A stretch of 64,000 nucleotides of DNA from Haliclystus octoradiatus (Eukaryota > Cnidaria > Staurozoa > Stauromedusae > Haliclystidae), in the NCBI GenBank assembly GCA_916610825.1, contig OU744448.1:14445936-14509935 (forward strand). Reading direction: 5' to 3'. The position numbers were made by a program, and so were the translations under genes. Below, in pieces: positions 28,101-36,200 of this stretch. Numbering within the stretch: position 1 is the stretch's first letter; each line of letters starts with the position of its first letter. Below the pieces are notes generated by a model that ran no database searches, was not told the DNA's origin, and saw nothing but the letters and a program-made list of their open reading frames with translations.

Positions 28101-31100
28101 TGAGCGTAAAGGGAAATACGAACACCCTAGCAGTAAGAGGAGATCTAGGCATTGCACCACTGCAGATAGACATTAAAGTCACTGTATTGAAGTACTTGCT
28201 ACGACTGATCAACTCCGATCGAAGCACGATTATATATAAATCCTTTTCTGAGCAAATGCTCGATAACTCGCCAACATCTTGGCTAGGAAAAGCTAAATCC
28301 TTTCTGTCAGAAGTCAACATAGACCTTTCATTATTACTATCCAAAGATACTGCTAGTAAATGGAGTAAAAAAAAATTAATCAATACAATCAAAGAAGAGC
28401 TAATTGATAAATATTCTGAAAAATTTAAAAACTTAATCACTAACAGCCTAAACAGATCCAATCAATTAAATTTTTATGCAAATATTTATGAAAATTTTGA
28501 ATTTCAAAGTTACCTACTAATACCAAATGCCTCCGCTAGGCGTGCAATAACTAAACTACGAACTAGTGCACATAAACTCGGGGTTCAGACTGGTAGATAC
28601 TTTGACATTCCATACCCAGAACGAACATGTAAATTTTGTGATGAAAACTATATTGACGATGAAGTGCACCTTCTGTTTCAATGCATTGATAATACCGATC
28701 TACGCGATCAATTTTTCAAAATAGCTGAAGAAGTATATACAAACTTCAGACAGATTGACACCAAAGAACAGTTAAAGGTTTTGTTTACCAAAGCATCATC
28801 CCAAATCACAAGAAGACTTGGGATATTTATCTCGAAGTCATTAAATAAGCGACTTTCTGAAAGTCAAGTTGATGATATTATCTAGCCTGTAGTCATGTAA
28901 ATAATTTAATTGAATATGTATAAATAAGACTACATCTTACAAACCTGTCACACATCCTGTATTTATTTTGGATATATTGACAATAAATGAAACAAACAAA
29001 CATCATCATCATCATTATCATCATCATCATCATCATCATCATTTATTCAGAAACCTTTAAGTTATACATAACGTTTTTTCAAAGGACTGATACATGTTGC
29101 ATACATAGCTAAGCTAACAGGAAAACAGACATTAAGTAATAAAGGGTTTAAATAACAGGAACGAGTTGTAAGTATAAAGCATCTTAAGAACTAAGTGCTT
29201 CTCAAGGAAACGTTTGAAAGTAGGCCTGCTTTGGACTTCCTTCATTGCAGAAGGTAGATCGTTCCACTTATGCGCACGAGCATCTTGAAATGAATGGTGA
29301 TGGCTTGAATTGATGTAAATGTCATTGTGGGCGTGAGATCTCGTTCTGGTGGAATACAGCATTTGGAAAAAGTTGGAAAGCAAAGGAGGAGCTAGTTTGA
29401 ATTAAATTTTATGAGTGAACATTAGTTGATGCGATGTTATTCTGTCTCTAACAGAAAGCCAACCTAGTTGATTTTCCATATCAGAGACACGAGTGCGATA
29501 GTTACAACGGAGCACTGTCCTCATTCCTCTGTTTTGCAATCTCTGGAGGCGATCTAGATGTTCGGTTTTACAGTTCTCGCATACGACAGCGCCGTAGTCA
29601 AGATGTGGCAAAACAATGGTGCTATAAATAGTTTTAGCTGTTTCTTGCAGTATGAATCGTCTCACATATTTCAAGACGCCCAAGCTTCTATTTATTTTCT
29701 TATTTTATTGATACAACATGTTTGTCAAAAGATAGGGTATTGTCTATTTGAATGCCTAGGTATATTAAAAGATCTACTCTTTCGAGGTTCGACAGGTTTG
29801 TCATCCAGCTTCATTATCAAATCAGTGGGTTCTTGTTTATTTAGCTTTGGCCTGGAGCCTATTGCCACGCAGTTAGTTTTATTAATATTTAATGTTAGTT
29901 TATTTGCACACGACCAGGCATGTATTTCAATCAGACTTGACTGTAAAATTTCTTCAACGTCTTTCAAATCTTTACAGGCTACATACAAAAGAGTAACATC
30001 TGCATATAGATTTATTTTACAGTTATTTACAGAGTTACAAATATCATTTATATAAATAAGAAAGAGTAGCAGCCCAAGGATTGACCCTTGGGGAACTCTG
30101 TATTTAATTACACCTATATTTGAATTTACACTATTTACATTTACAATTTGTTTTCTATTCAATAAATAAGATTTAAAATTTAAGCTATTTACAACCGTAT
30201 AATTTTAATTTATCTAATAATATATACAAATCTACAGTATCGAATGCCTTTTAAGATCAATACCGGTACTAATTACACCTATAAGATTTCTATTTAAAAT
30301 ATCATTGAAACAAAACTCAGAAAAATTTAACACACTGCCACCTGTTGAATGGTTTTTACGAAAACCAAATTGGTAATTAGTTACTAAATTATGTTTCGAT
30401 AAATAATAATTTAGCTGGGTATGAGCAATCTTTTCTAAAAGTTTGGAGATTATCGGAAGGACTGAAATTGGACGATAATTGGTTCTCTCAGTTATGGCAT
30501 CCCCCTTGTGTAAAGGAATAACCTTGGCTGTTTTCAGAGCTTCAGGAAAGACACCATCCCTGAGAGAAAGATTGAATATTTTAGTCAAGCCTGGTGCAAT
30601 GCTGTGTGCAGTTAATTTTAAAAGCCTAGTTTCTATGTTATCGATACCTGCAGATCGTTTATTTGGTAGTTTATATATTAAATTTTCTGTTTCTAAAATT
30701 GAAATTGACTGAAATTGAAATTGATTTGCTAAGATATCTACATTTGTTATATTATTTATAAAATTGTTGTTAAAGTCATTGGATTATAATTTGTTGACTG
30801 AATAGATGAGGCTAATTTATTTGCAATATCTAAAAAATAATTGTTAAATGCATTTGCTATGGTTATATTATCAGTACCGTAATTGGTTTATCATTCATGT
30901 TAGGCCTATTTATATTTACATTTTTTAATTTAGTTGGTAAAATCTCTTTCAGAAATTTCCACATTTGTTTAGGATTACTTTTGTTTTCTAATATATTTTT
31001 ATGATAATAATTTTTCTTGCATTACCTAAGTAATTTGTAAATTGATTTCTAGTTTTTTTAAATAAATTGAAATAAATTGCATCATTTGTTCTAATAAATA

Positions 31101-32846
31101 TTATATGGTAATTATCGTGCTTATTTTTTAACATTCTGGCATATTAAACATATTCATATTAATATGCACATATGCTCTATGCATATTAAACAAAATCATT
31201 CATGTAGGCCTACATATTCAGGCCAGACTGTAGGGTTTGCCGTCTGTGGCTAAAATCCTTTCCGGACGGACACAAAGTAAATCCAGCTGCAGAACAGGAG
31301 AAATCAGCTAAAACAGAGCTTCCACTCCCACAAATTACAAACTCTGCAGTCTGGCATTTGGCTATAGATGCACATAGTTTTGTATGACATTCTTCAAGGA
31401 GCAAACTCAGCTGATAATTATTGATTGATAACCAGAGGTTGCACCATATGGGGTCAGGGGGCTTGGCCCCCAGTTATAGACACCCAGTCCTCTTGTTAGG
31501 GAAGAACATTTTGATTGTTGGAGAAATTTTTTAAATTTTTTCAAGCAATTTTGCAAATATTTTCTATAAATTGTCCCTGATTGCCGAGAGTTAGCCCCCT
31601 ATCAGGGAAATCAGTTTCAATGTTATAATTATTAGTTAGGCAAACAAATAATTACATTACTTTACATTGTATGAAAACTAAAATTTTCTGAATGTGGTGA
31701 TCTGGGGTGGATCTTCGTCTCCCTCTTTCCAAAGCTCTAGTCTGCAAACTCTTGGATCCAACTTCAAACCCACAGGTCCTAGTCTGAAGTCAGTGAGTCT
31801 GAATACTTTCCAACGCAGATATCAGGAGATGAGAGCCGTGCATTTTTGTCTCGTAAACTGTGAAAAACATTACGCATTTCCCATTACCAGCAAATAACTT
31901 TGGCGGCAAGTCAGGGTTATTAGACAGAGCATAGAGGTTATGATTAAGCTGCTAATTATATTAATGCCAGTAAGTCAATTATATTCAAAGAAAATAAAAA
32001 TGACAATGTAGTTGATACTGTTCAAAACGGATCAAAGATAATTATTTAGATCAGGGCTTGAAATAATTTATGAACATCGGGCAATGTCTGGAATAAATTG
32101 CATTTTGTCCAGCAAAGTCTGTCAGTTAACGGTCAAGTCCGGCAATCTTTTTTGAACATTTCTCTCAGCGGTGCTCACCCCGAGATATCGTCGAAATTGC
32201 CATTCTTGCAGATAATAATACAATAGAGCTTTTTCTATTCTTCTGCAAATCACTCCGCAGCTCTTCTGTATTCCGGGCTTTACAATCAGATCACAACATT
32301 TTAATTTTATAGTAATTTGGTGGCGGTCCTGAAAAAGAGAAATTTCATGGAAAGAAAGACTACACCAAATTTTGTAGAAATAGTTGGTCCTTGCTGGCCA
32401 ACACTGGCATCCACTTTGAAGAGTATAATTGCACCTTTGCTATTCCAGAATTGAAAGTTTCTCAAATTCAGCTGAGCAGATCTGAGCTGTGATGAGGTTT
32501 AAGGAACTCTGTCATTCCAGCTAACTTCTGAATAAATGATGACGATGATGATTATTGAGACTGTTAGGCCTAAGTTGCATAACATTCAATTCAAATTCGT
32601 TTAGTCTAGTGTGGTGTCTACAGCCAAAATAATCCCATCCCAACAAAAAACAACAAATTGACAAGTTCAAACAACTTAGATGTGTCAACGAGAGATAGAG
32701 AATACTGTACAAATCACACTAATGTTTTGAATACTATTATTATTTTAAAATGGACTGACCTTGTACCCACTATTTCGCAGGCTTGCAATGGAAAACCGAG
32801 AAAAATACAACAGTGTTGACTTCTCCAACGACCTCATGGACGCCAT
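4180..32846 (-). CDS. LIAS: lipoyl synthase, mitochondrial (radical SAM)
   Basis: Eleven exons, minus strand: 32760-32846, 24718-24842, 10056-10149, 9664-9741, 8720-8876, 7708-7765, 6569-6697, 5766-5911, 5334-5404, 4656-4767, 4180-4238 (1116 nt, 371 aa; human LIAS is about 372). The enzyme inserts two sulfurs into octanoyl groups on lipoyl-dependent proteins in mitochondria. Exon 1 encodes a basic, Ser-rich transit peptide. The auxiliary cluster motif [12 protein letters not shown] (C104, C109, C115) and the radical-SAM motif CTRGCRFC (C134, C138, C141) are intact, as are GLDVYAHN and the C-terminal RSSY (about 347-350). All phases agree across junctions. Exon 10 has a GTAAGT donor after the YRA codons; reading through it would give a false C-terminus ending at 4603, whereas the spliced exon gives the expected GEYYLKNLV tail. 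Intron 2 is 14.6 kb and full of transposon remains. The gene is head-to-head with the optineurin-like gene. Confidence 0.95.
6157..6335. mobile_element. pogo/Tc1-like MITE, TA target site
   Basis: The left end reads CAGTGAAACCT and the right end AGGTTTTATTG, an imperfect inverted repeat (9 of 11 positions), with TA on both sides (6155-6156 and 6336-6337). The interior contains repeated ACAACCACCACCTATA units. The length of 179 bp and the CAGT...AACC ends fit a non-autonomous element of the pogo branch of Tc1/mariner. It lies in LIAS intron 7. Confidence 0.6.
6848..6926. repeat. perfect 30-bp inverted repeat (stem-loop)
   Basis: Arms 6848-6877 and 6897-6926 are exact reverse complements, with a 19-nt spacer. 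The stem starts ATATAAAATGAGAGTC. It lies in LIAS intron 6, next to a MITE-like sequence, and the motif TATAGCGGGTTTA occurs both just before it and again at about 7015-7028, as if the hairpin unit had been inserted into another repeat. Confidence 0.85.
7014..7119. mobile_element. fragment of a CAGTCAAACCTG MITE family
   Basis: Read from 7119 on the minus strand it begins CAGTCAAACCTGTATA, followed by TGGTCACCTC and GTGGTCGCTCTTGC. The same sequence in the opposite orientation, about 80% alike by eye, occurs at 45664-45760. The end is followed by TA (7120-7121). The other terminus is disrupted by the hairpin-bearing insert around 6848-7013. Confidence 0.5.
8038..8220. repeat. TCATGAAC-rich MITE-like repeat (decayed copy)
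   Basis: Begins CCCTTGTGAAAAAGTTCA and contains repeated TCATGAA/TTCATGA words. It resembles the better-preserved copies at 41161-41362 and 48136-48222, which have CCCCTGTG...CACAGGGG ends. The right end here is not clear. It lies in LIAS intron 5. Confidence 0.4.
10569..11043 (+). mobile_element. LINE reverse transcriptase fragment
   Basis: Two out-of-frame pieces: 10584-10715 encodes a typical non-LTR RT stretch ([14 protein letters not shown], then [10 protein letters not shown], where intact elements have GVPQGSILG). About 10800-10920 encodes a piece like the later RT/thumb region ([12 protein letters not shown]). The rest is deleted. A dead fragment in LIAS intron 2. Confidence 0.6.
12024..12206 (+). 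CDS. candidate orphan first exon (unidentified)
   Basis: ATG in good context (AAACATGGCG) opens 61 codons ending at a strong donor (AAAG|GTAGGT) in phase 0. The peptide (starts [11 protein letters not shown], ends [10 protein letters not shown]) is acidic at its N-terminus; I recognise no family. The region upstream is locally richer in CpG than its surroundings. No downstream plus-strand exon could be linked. It lies inside LIAS intron 2 on the opposite strand. It could be the 5' exon of a nested gene, a transposon 5' end, or a duplicated promoter/exon fragment. Confidence 0.3.
13190..15352 (+). mobile_element. decayed hAT-type transposase A
   Basis: A hAT-like transposase can be followed through successive frames: an N-terminal part at 13209-13514 ([18 protein letters not shown]), a middle part at 13563-13980 ([10 protein letters not shown]-like stretch, SCHHAHN-equivalent lost), helical parts at 14150-14400, and the C-terminal dimerisation block at 14818-15000 ([14 protein letters not shown]). 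A Lys-rich tail follows at 15060-15350. At least four frameshifts or stops make it a pseudogene. No terminal inverted repeats or 8-bp target duplication were found. The family assignment rests on overall pattern only. Confidence 0.6.
16090..16470 (+). mobile_element. retrotransposon gag-like fragment
   Basis: With one frame correction the plus strand reads like a retroelement gag segment: [10 protein letters not shown], then [33 protein letters not shown] and [14 protein letters not shown]. No zinc knuckle, protease or LTR is attached. A dead fragment in LIAS intron 2. Confidence 0.45.
16550..17935 (+). mobile_element. decayed hAT (ZMYM/DUF4371-like) transposase B
   Basis: 17282-17599 encodes a recognisable DUF4371-type core: [26 protein letters not shown], then [13 protein letters not shown] and GAAAHIQ, followed in other frames by [10 protein letters not shown] and KRYASCLKN. 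Known relatives are the hAT-derived '52 kDa repressor' and ZMYM-like transposases. The N-terminal portion is partly readable from 16550. Frameshifts and stops interrupt it throughout. Confidence 0.65.
17998..18168 (+). repeat. duplicated gag-pol-like segment, copy 1
   Basis: Matches 19904-20072 at roughly 85% identity by eye. The reading ([15 protein letters not shown], then [15 protein letters not shown] and FILPVDV) resembles the linker ahead of the aspartic protease in BEL/Pao-type polyproteins, but the match is short and the call is weak. Each copy sits directly before a hAT-like segment. Confidence 0.45.
18175..19530 (+). mobile_element. decayed hAT-type transposase C
   Basis: Starts with a zinc-finger-like segment ([20 protein letters not shown], ending in a KKIEKH motif) and continues with the catalytic-core-like [20 protein letters not shown] at about 18590-18650. 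A frameshift near 18895 is followed by [10 protein letters not shown] (about 19045), then 19087-19422 ([34 protein letters not shown]). Four or more lesions are present; no terminal inverted repeats were identified. Confidence 0.65.
19904..20072 (+). repeat. duplicated gag-pol-like segment, copy 2
   Basis: Second copy of the 17998-18168 segment, with several substitutions and small indels. It reads [20 protein letters not shown]. It immediately precedes hAT fragment D. Confidence 0.45.
20100..21921 (+). mobile_element. decayed hAT-type transposase D, split by a MITE
   Basis: 20132-20842 encodes [37 protein letters not shown] and [16 protein letters not shown], typical of the middle of a hAT transposase. 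20843-21007 continues in another frame. The C-terminal dimerisation block ([33 protein letters not shown]) resumes at about 21640-21921. The interruption (about 21008-21633) is a separate inverted-repeat element; the reading frame picks up again directly after it. Confidence 0.65.
21008..21633. mobile_element. TGTGACGG MITE inserted into hAT D
   Basis: The left end reads TGTGACGGTTTG and the right end AGCCGTCACA. The last 90 bp (21547-21635) match the right part of another copy at 35438-35683, which has longer inverted ends. The insertion separates two parts of one hAT reading frame. Confidence 0.6.
21930..24240. other. LIAS intron 2, unassigned stretch
   Basis: No convincing exon, RNA or transposase domain. 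The longest frame (22898-23131, plus) encodes no recognisable domain and is treated as chance. Short ATT and AT runs occur from 24255 onward. Confidence 0.4.
24334..24459. repeat. (AAT)n microsatellite and 18-bp palindrome
   Basis: An AAT trinucleotide run lies at about 24336-24360. Perfect 18-bp inverted arms follow at 24417-24434 and 24442-24459 (left arm ATCATCAGACAGATACTA) around a 7-nt loop. Confidence 0.7.
24565..24670 (-). mobile_element. LINE 3'-end fragment
   Basis: ACATCATTTATTCATAACC followed by about 90 bp resembles the terminal sequence of the minus-strand LINE ending at about 29045 (CATCATTTATTCAGAAACC). It is interpreted as a short 5'-truncated copy of the same LINE family, minus orientation. 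Confidence 0.45.
25069..25160. repeat. (CAT)n and (GTACT)n simple repeats
   Basis: About ten CAT units at 25070-25100 are followed by an irregular GTACT pentamer run to about 25150. They lie just upstream of the plus-strand LINE reading frame. Confidence 0.8.
25341..27926 (+). CDS. LINE ORF2: endonuclease and reverse transcriptase
   Basis: 861-codon frame. Residues 1-250 form an APE-type endonuclease ([35 protein letters not shown]). The reverse transcriptase follows ([52 protein letters not shown]). The catalytic Asp residues look intact. The frame ends early at TGA 27924-27926 because of a one-base slip in the A run at 27900-27904; the same protein continues in the next frame from 27923. 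No ORF1 is recognised upstream, so the element may be 5'-truncated. NYRGISL plus GK recalls RTE-like elements, but I do not assign a clade. It lies antisense in LIAS intron 1. Confidence 0.9.
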   Translation: MITKSKNLNITFWNVNGLGSKFENPDFLNIFQNEIIFLCETWLNNNKTYDIPLKNQYTANFKNRSKKSKNNLRNSGGIITLIKHDIKCGITEIQSESDDIVWLKLNKTFFAFEKDLYIGFLYISPHVSSVDAIHKSHVFDILQRELINIPCDCDVVLGGDFNARIGNAQDFIENDEDIFFDLPSSYELDFDIVSRKSRDDTRNEYCRHLIDICTSNQLRILNGRLKGDENGEMTFCNAKGSSVVDFVLASEKLYLNDQHILKSLSVDQEGLIYSDHCALHLSLTFDSIIPKNTVNPDIFTNTRPSRYIWSHDRVSEYSAKFDQLKVRQTLQELESNIIENEDDLNNFITTITDTLTFSCDGIFRLKSFSNQISKRQPKANWYTKTCSGIKSQLNSIIRLLKVNPSNPYLRGRLFKMRKAYKTEIKKSKQNYKATVLNEINNAMYTNRSRFWELINNNLKTQSSNEKMPNPEDLLLHFKKLHEDTLTVDDSTSEASMPLRVPSSPSLLDFHDSSNLNLPITEDEILTSLKLLKIRKSPGADGVLSEMIHCTIDKFLKIYKKLFNNILQCGIFPLAWKESMILPIHKSGDLLDPSNYRGISLTSILGKLFCIVLNERLNNFLETNKLIHPTQGGFQKNRRTTDHLFCLKTIVAKYTKNHQKLYACFIDLKKAFDSVFQKRLLQKLEQLNITGKFYDMIKSLYSDNSAFIIHNKRLTKAITPNIGVRQGCILSPNLFNIFVNDLAKTITCNSSDPIILLDQPLNCLMFADDIVLFSSTPQGLQNCINITSQYCSKWKLNVNHDKSKCIVFSKLQPSGPSHNFYIDGKQLTYTDSYKYLGFTFHRSCKQIFGIKELCKKVKRPGT
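27923..28885 (+). CDS. LINE ORF2 C-terminal part (frameshifted)
   Basis: Continuation of the LINE polyprotein after the slip at about 27900. It encodes the post-RT region ([26 protein letters not shown]) and a terminal zinc-finger-like [19 protein letters not shown]. It is open to the stop at 28885, followed by a 3' UTR with CAATAAATGAAACAAAC and a (CAT)n tract at about 29000-29041. Apart from the one slip, the element looks recently active. Confidence 0.85.
   Translation: MSRRSLKGSPTNYVAIHHTLYNTVVKPILLYASDIWGDTITGEENNILEALQRKIMRQMLSVKGNTNTLAVRGDLGIAPLQIDIKVTVLKYLLRLINSDRSTIIYKSFSEQMLDNSPTSWLGKAKSFLSEVNIDLSLLLSKDTASKWSKKKLINTIKEELIDKYSEKFKNLITNSLNRSNQLNFYANIYENFEFQSYLLIPNASARRAITKLRTSAHKLGVQTGRYFDIPYPERTCKFCDENYIDDEVHLLFQCIDNTDLRDQFFKIAEEVYTNFRQIDTKEQLKVLFTKASSQITRRLGIFISKSLNKRLSESQVDDII
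29000..31150 (-). mobile_element. decayed CR1/L2-like LINE
   Basis: On the minus strand, from 31150 down, the frames read [15 protein letters not shown], then 30588-30232 ([35 protein letters not shown]), 30162-29725 ([32 protein letters not shown], where intact RT has FADDT), 29683-29402 ([25 protein letters not shown]) and 29383-29132. Frameshifts and a mutated catalytic YADD mark it as dead. It terminates in an (ATG)n tail on its own strand, abutting the (CAT)n tail of the plus-strand LINE. Confidence 0.85.
31160..32500. other. LIAS intron 1, unassigned stretch
   Basis: No domain or RNA gene is recognised. Small frames at 31210-31404 (minus) and 31694-31897 (plus) look like chance. A GAATAAATGATGACGATGATG motif at 32529-32549 resembles the plus-orientation tail of the same LINE family seen elsewhere. 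Confidence 0.4.
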
Positions 32847-33282
32847 GTTTTGATTGTCCCTGTCCCTATTTTGTGGGGTCTGATATTTGATATTGCGAAA
32901 ATTATTAGGGTTCGATGAGCGAGAGCAAGACAATTATATAATACGTATCTCACCAGAGTAAAATATTACACTAGTTTCGAAATAAGAAATAAAATTAATA
33001 ATCCTTGCTATTAATGGTGCAGTTCAATCAGACATTTTGTAGCAGTCCTCCACCTAGCCTGCGCGCAGACCTTACTTGAAAATCTTACTCCCTCTGAAAT
33101 TTAATGCCTCGTTTTGATTTTTCGAAGCAGGGATATATTATGATTGTCATTCTATGATTCTAAGGGACGATTCTCATACATTATTAGTTTCAATTTCATT
33201 TGGATTTTGAATTGTAAAATTTAATGTGTGTAAGAACCATACATTTGTGTATGCAAAAGATAGTTTCATCTCGAGACAAATT
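32847..33282. promoter_or_regulatory. shared LIAS / optineurin-like 5' region
   Basis: Only 436 bp separate the LIAS start codon (32844-32846, minus) from the proposed start codon of the optineurin-like gene (33283, plus), so one bidirectional promoter probably serves both. No TATA box was identified. On the plus strand an ATG at 33224 opens a 20-codon upstream frame ending at TGA 33284-33286, which overlaps the main ATG. Confidence 0.6.
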
Positions 33283-36200
33283 ATGATGAATGGGGAATCA
33301 TTTCTTGTTGTTACACCTCCAACAAACATGATGCAATCCATGAACGGAAGCATTTCGTCTTCTTCTCAAAGTTCATTACTACAGCGACTTACTAAACTAA
33401 TACAAGAGAATGATTCACTGAAGAAATGCCTCCTTGACAACAATGTGATGGCAAAGGTATGTCCGAATAATATTAAAATGAGCCCAAAATAAAATCTTAT
33501 AGAAGCAGCTTAATTTATAACTGTGTGGAAGGACCCTTTATAACTTGTCCTTCCGAAGGTCACTCTCATTTCCCGAAACAGCGCAGATCTCTCTCATTCA
33601 ACACAATTAAAATTATGTTTGATAAAGTTTATTTACAATACAAATGATTATTGTCTAAATGAGAGCTATCATCAGGATCTCATAACGAACTATCCCATCT
33701 TTTTGTGGAATTGAATGCTAGAAATCATGATTTATAATCTCATGAAAATATAGGCCTATAAAATAAAATAAAATAAAGGTACCAGTGAACACGAAGTATA
33801 ATACGGTAAGATAAATCACAACCGAATACGCTGAGCTAAAAATCAAAATAATGTTAAAAATAACCATGAGTCATTAAGTATTATTCATCCAGAGCACCCG
33901 TGTGGTGCCTCGTTTATACGTTTATAGGCAGCCTTGTTATGACCACTATAAATAGCTTTATAATCTCTGTATGTGATCAGTTTTTATCTTGTATGTACGC
34001 TAACGCTATCTATTGAATAATAATGAATTACAGTTGATACTTTGTTGTCAGTTATTGAGTCACAACACCCGCATGCGTGAAGGCAGATTATTGACATCGG
34101 CCTCCCCTAATATCATTTTCCCCGCCGCCCCTATTCCCAATAGCTATATTTGAAATAGATTTATTAGAGCAAAAGGAATTGATTTTGATGACAGTGGTTA
34201 GTAGGCCTACTGTACAATAATTTCATTTGTTTGTAAAATAAAATAATGGTTTCATGAAACAAAATTTAAAAAAACAATTACCTGGCGTTTGCCGGCTCAG
34301 GTAAATTATCAGAAGAATATCTAATTCAGAGCCCATTGATGCCAAAAATAAATTTGTGAATTCTGTTTAACAAACAATTTTCAAAATTCCTTTTGATTAA
34401 CTGGTAGGCCTATCGGTCAATTTTTTCATTGTATTTATAGATTAAGCCGATTAGTTCCCGGACATTTATCAAAAGCGGAAATTGTAATTTAAATATTGTT
34501 TACATTGTTTTTGAATGTAAGCGCGTTCTGAATTATTCGTCACGCTCTTTGACACCTATTATTATTAATGGCAAGTTTTATCAAACCTTTTCTTGCTTCC
34601 AAATTGGTTAATCGAACATTGACAATCCCCGTCAATGTGAGAAACACAGGAGCACTTTTGGATTAATAATACATTTGATTTATACACCAACATGACAATT
34701 GTTTTAAATATTATTATATATTTACTATATAAACGTCGATGTATGTCTGTTTGTATCTACTGTATTCGAGATTCACGCTTCTCATGGTAAAGGTATCAAA
34801 TCCATACTTTCTGTGGGATATCTTATAATTTTTTGTGGCAACATAGTCCATGTTTTATGTTCATATCTTATCTTTTTATTCCTTGAATTGACGGCCCAAA
34901 GCGTATTTCTTTTGTAGGATTTCTCTTGCGGCTCCATAGAAAGAACGAATTACATTTTCATTTTTGTCACGCAATATCTTTCACATGCGACTGACCTTTA
35001 GTTCTGTTGTTTATTTATCATTTGGGCTAAAATCTAGTAATTAAATTTTCTATTTTCTTATTTTCAAATTTCACCCAGGGGAGCGGGTTCACTTTGCTAG
35101 TGTATATATATATATACAATAAGAAACGAGACGTTATTAACATTATAAACAAGTCTTATTTATATCTATACAGCTCTACTTACCAGTATTGAGCCCTATT
35201 TTGATGTTTTGCTTTTAATAAATAAATTTATTTATTTATTAAATCAACATTATTATTATATATATATATATATCACAGGAGTAGTGTAGTGGTATGTTTT
35301 TCAATATTTTAGTATAGCCTACCGTTGGATGATCGTGAAATAAACGCGTGAAACTTGGAGTTACGGAAAGGTTTTGCCTCATCTTTGTCTCAATTTTATA
35401 TATATATATTTATATAAAATTTAACAACATTATTCTATGTGACGGTTTGTGCCAGAACCAACATTTCAATAAAATTTTGGATTTCTGGTTTATTTGATTA
35501 TCTGCTTTAGAATTTTAAGTTATTTTCAAATCTTCAATTTGATTTCATTTCAGATAATTGTAACTCATTTTACCGTATTCATGAAAATACGTTTAATTTT
35601 TCAATAATTTCTCACTTTTTTCTGCCATACTGAACAATATGATTTTTTCCTGATTTTTGATTCTGACACAAGCCGTCACATATGTCCTGATGGAAGTTTT
35701 TGAATAAAACAAAATACAAGAAATGTTGTGGGTTATAAATAAGGAGTTAATAGTTATAGTGAGCGTTGATGTAATATTAATTTTCAAGCGGTTCACTTTA
35801 ACATGGTGTTATGATCTCTCGTGATCTCAACTTCAACTAACTTTCTTTAACATAAACAATCTACTTACATGTTATTCACAGCATCATGCTGTTATATCAT
35901 TACGCCTCCCCAAGTTGATTTCCTTGGTTATCAACTAACATTTGCATGATTAATTATTTGTCTGATATCAATTATATACAAAAAAAACAAAACATAAAAA
36001 AGGTTGGATATATTGTAACTTATAAGATCGAGACTAGAAATTAAAATCAGTTTTTAATGTTCATAACGTTTTGGTCTAGTTTTAATTCGTGTACTTCTTC
36101 GCAGGTTATTATTATCTTCTGATGTATTATTGTCTCCATCAGAAATTTGTGTTTCATCATTCATATTAATATTTTTATCATTTAATTTCGATAATCTTAA

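Noticed and set aside
31210-31404. 64-codon minus-strand frame with several Cys
   Set aside because: No recognisable domain or splice sites in phase with LIAS; likely chance.
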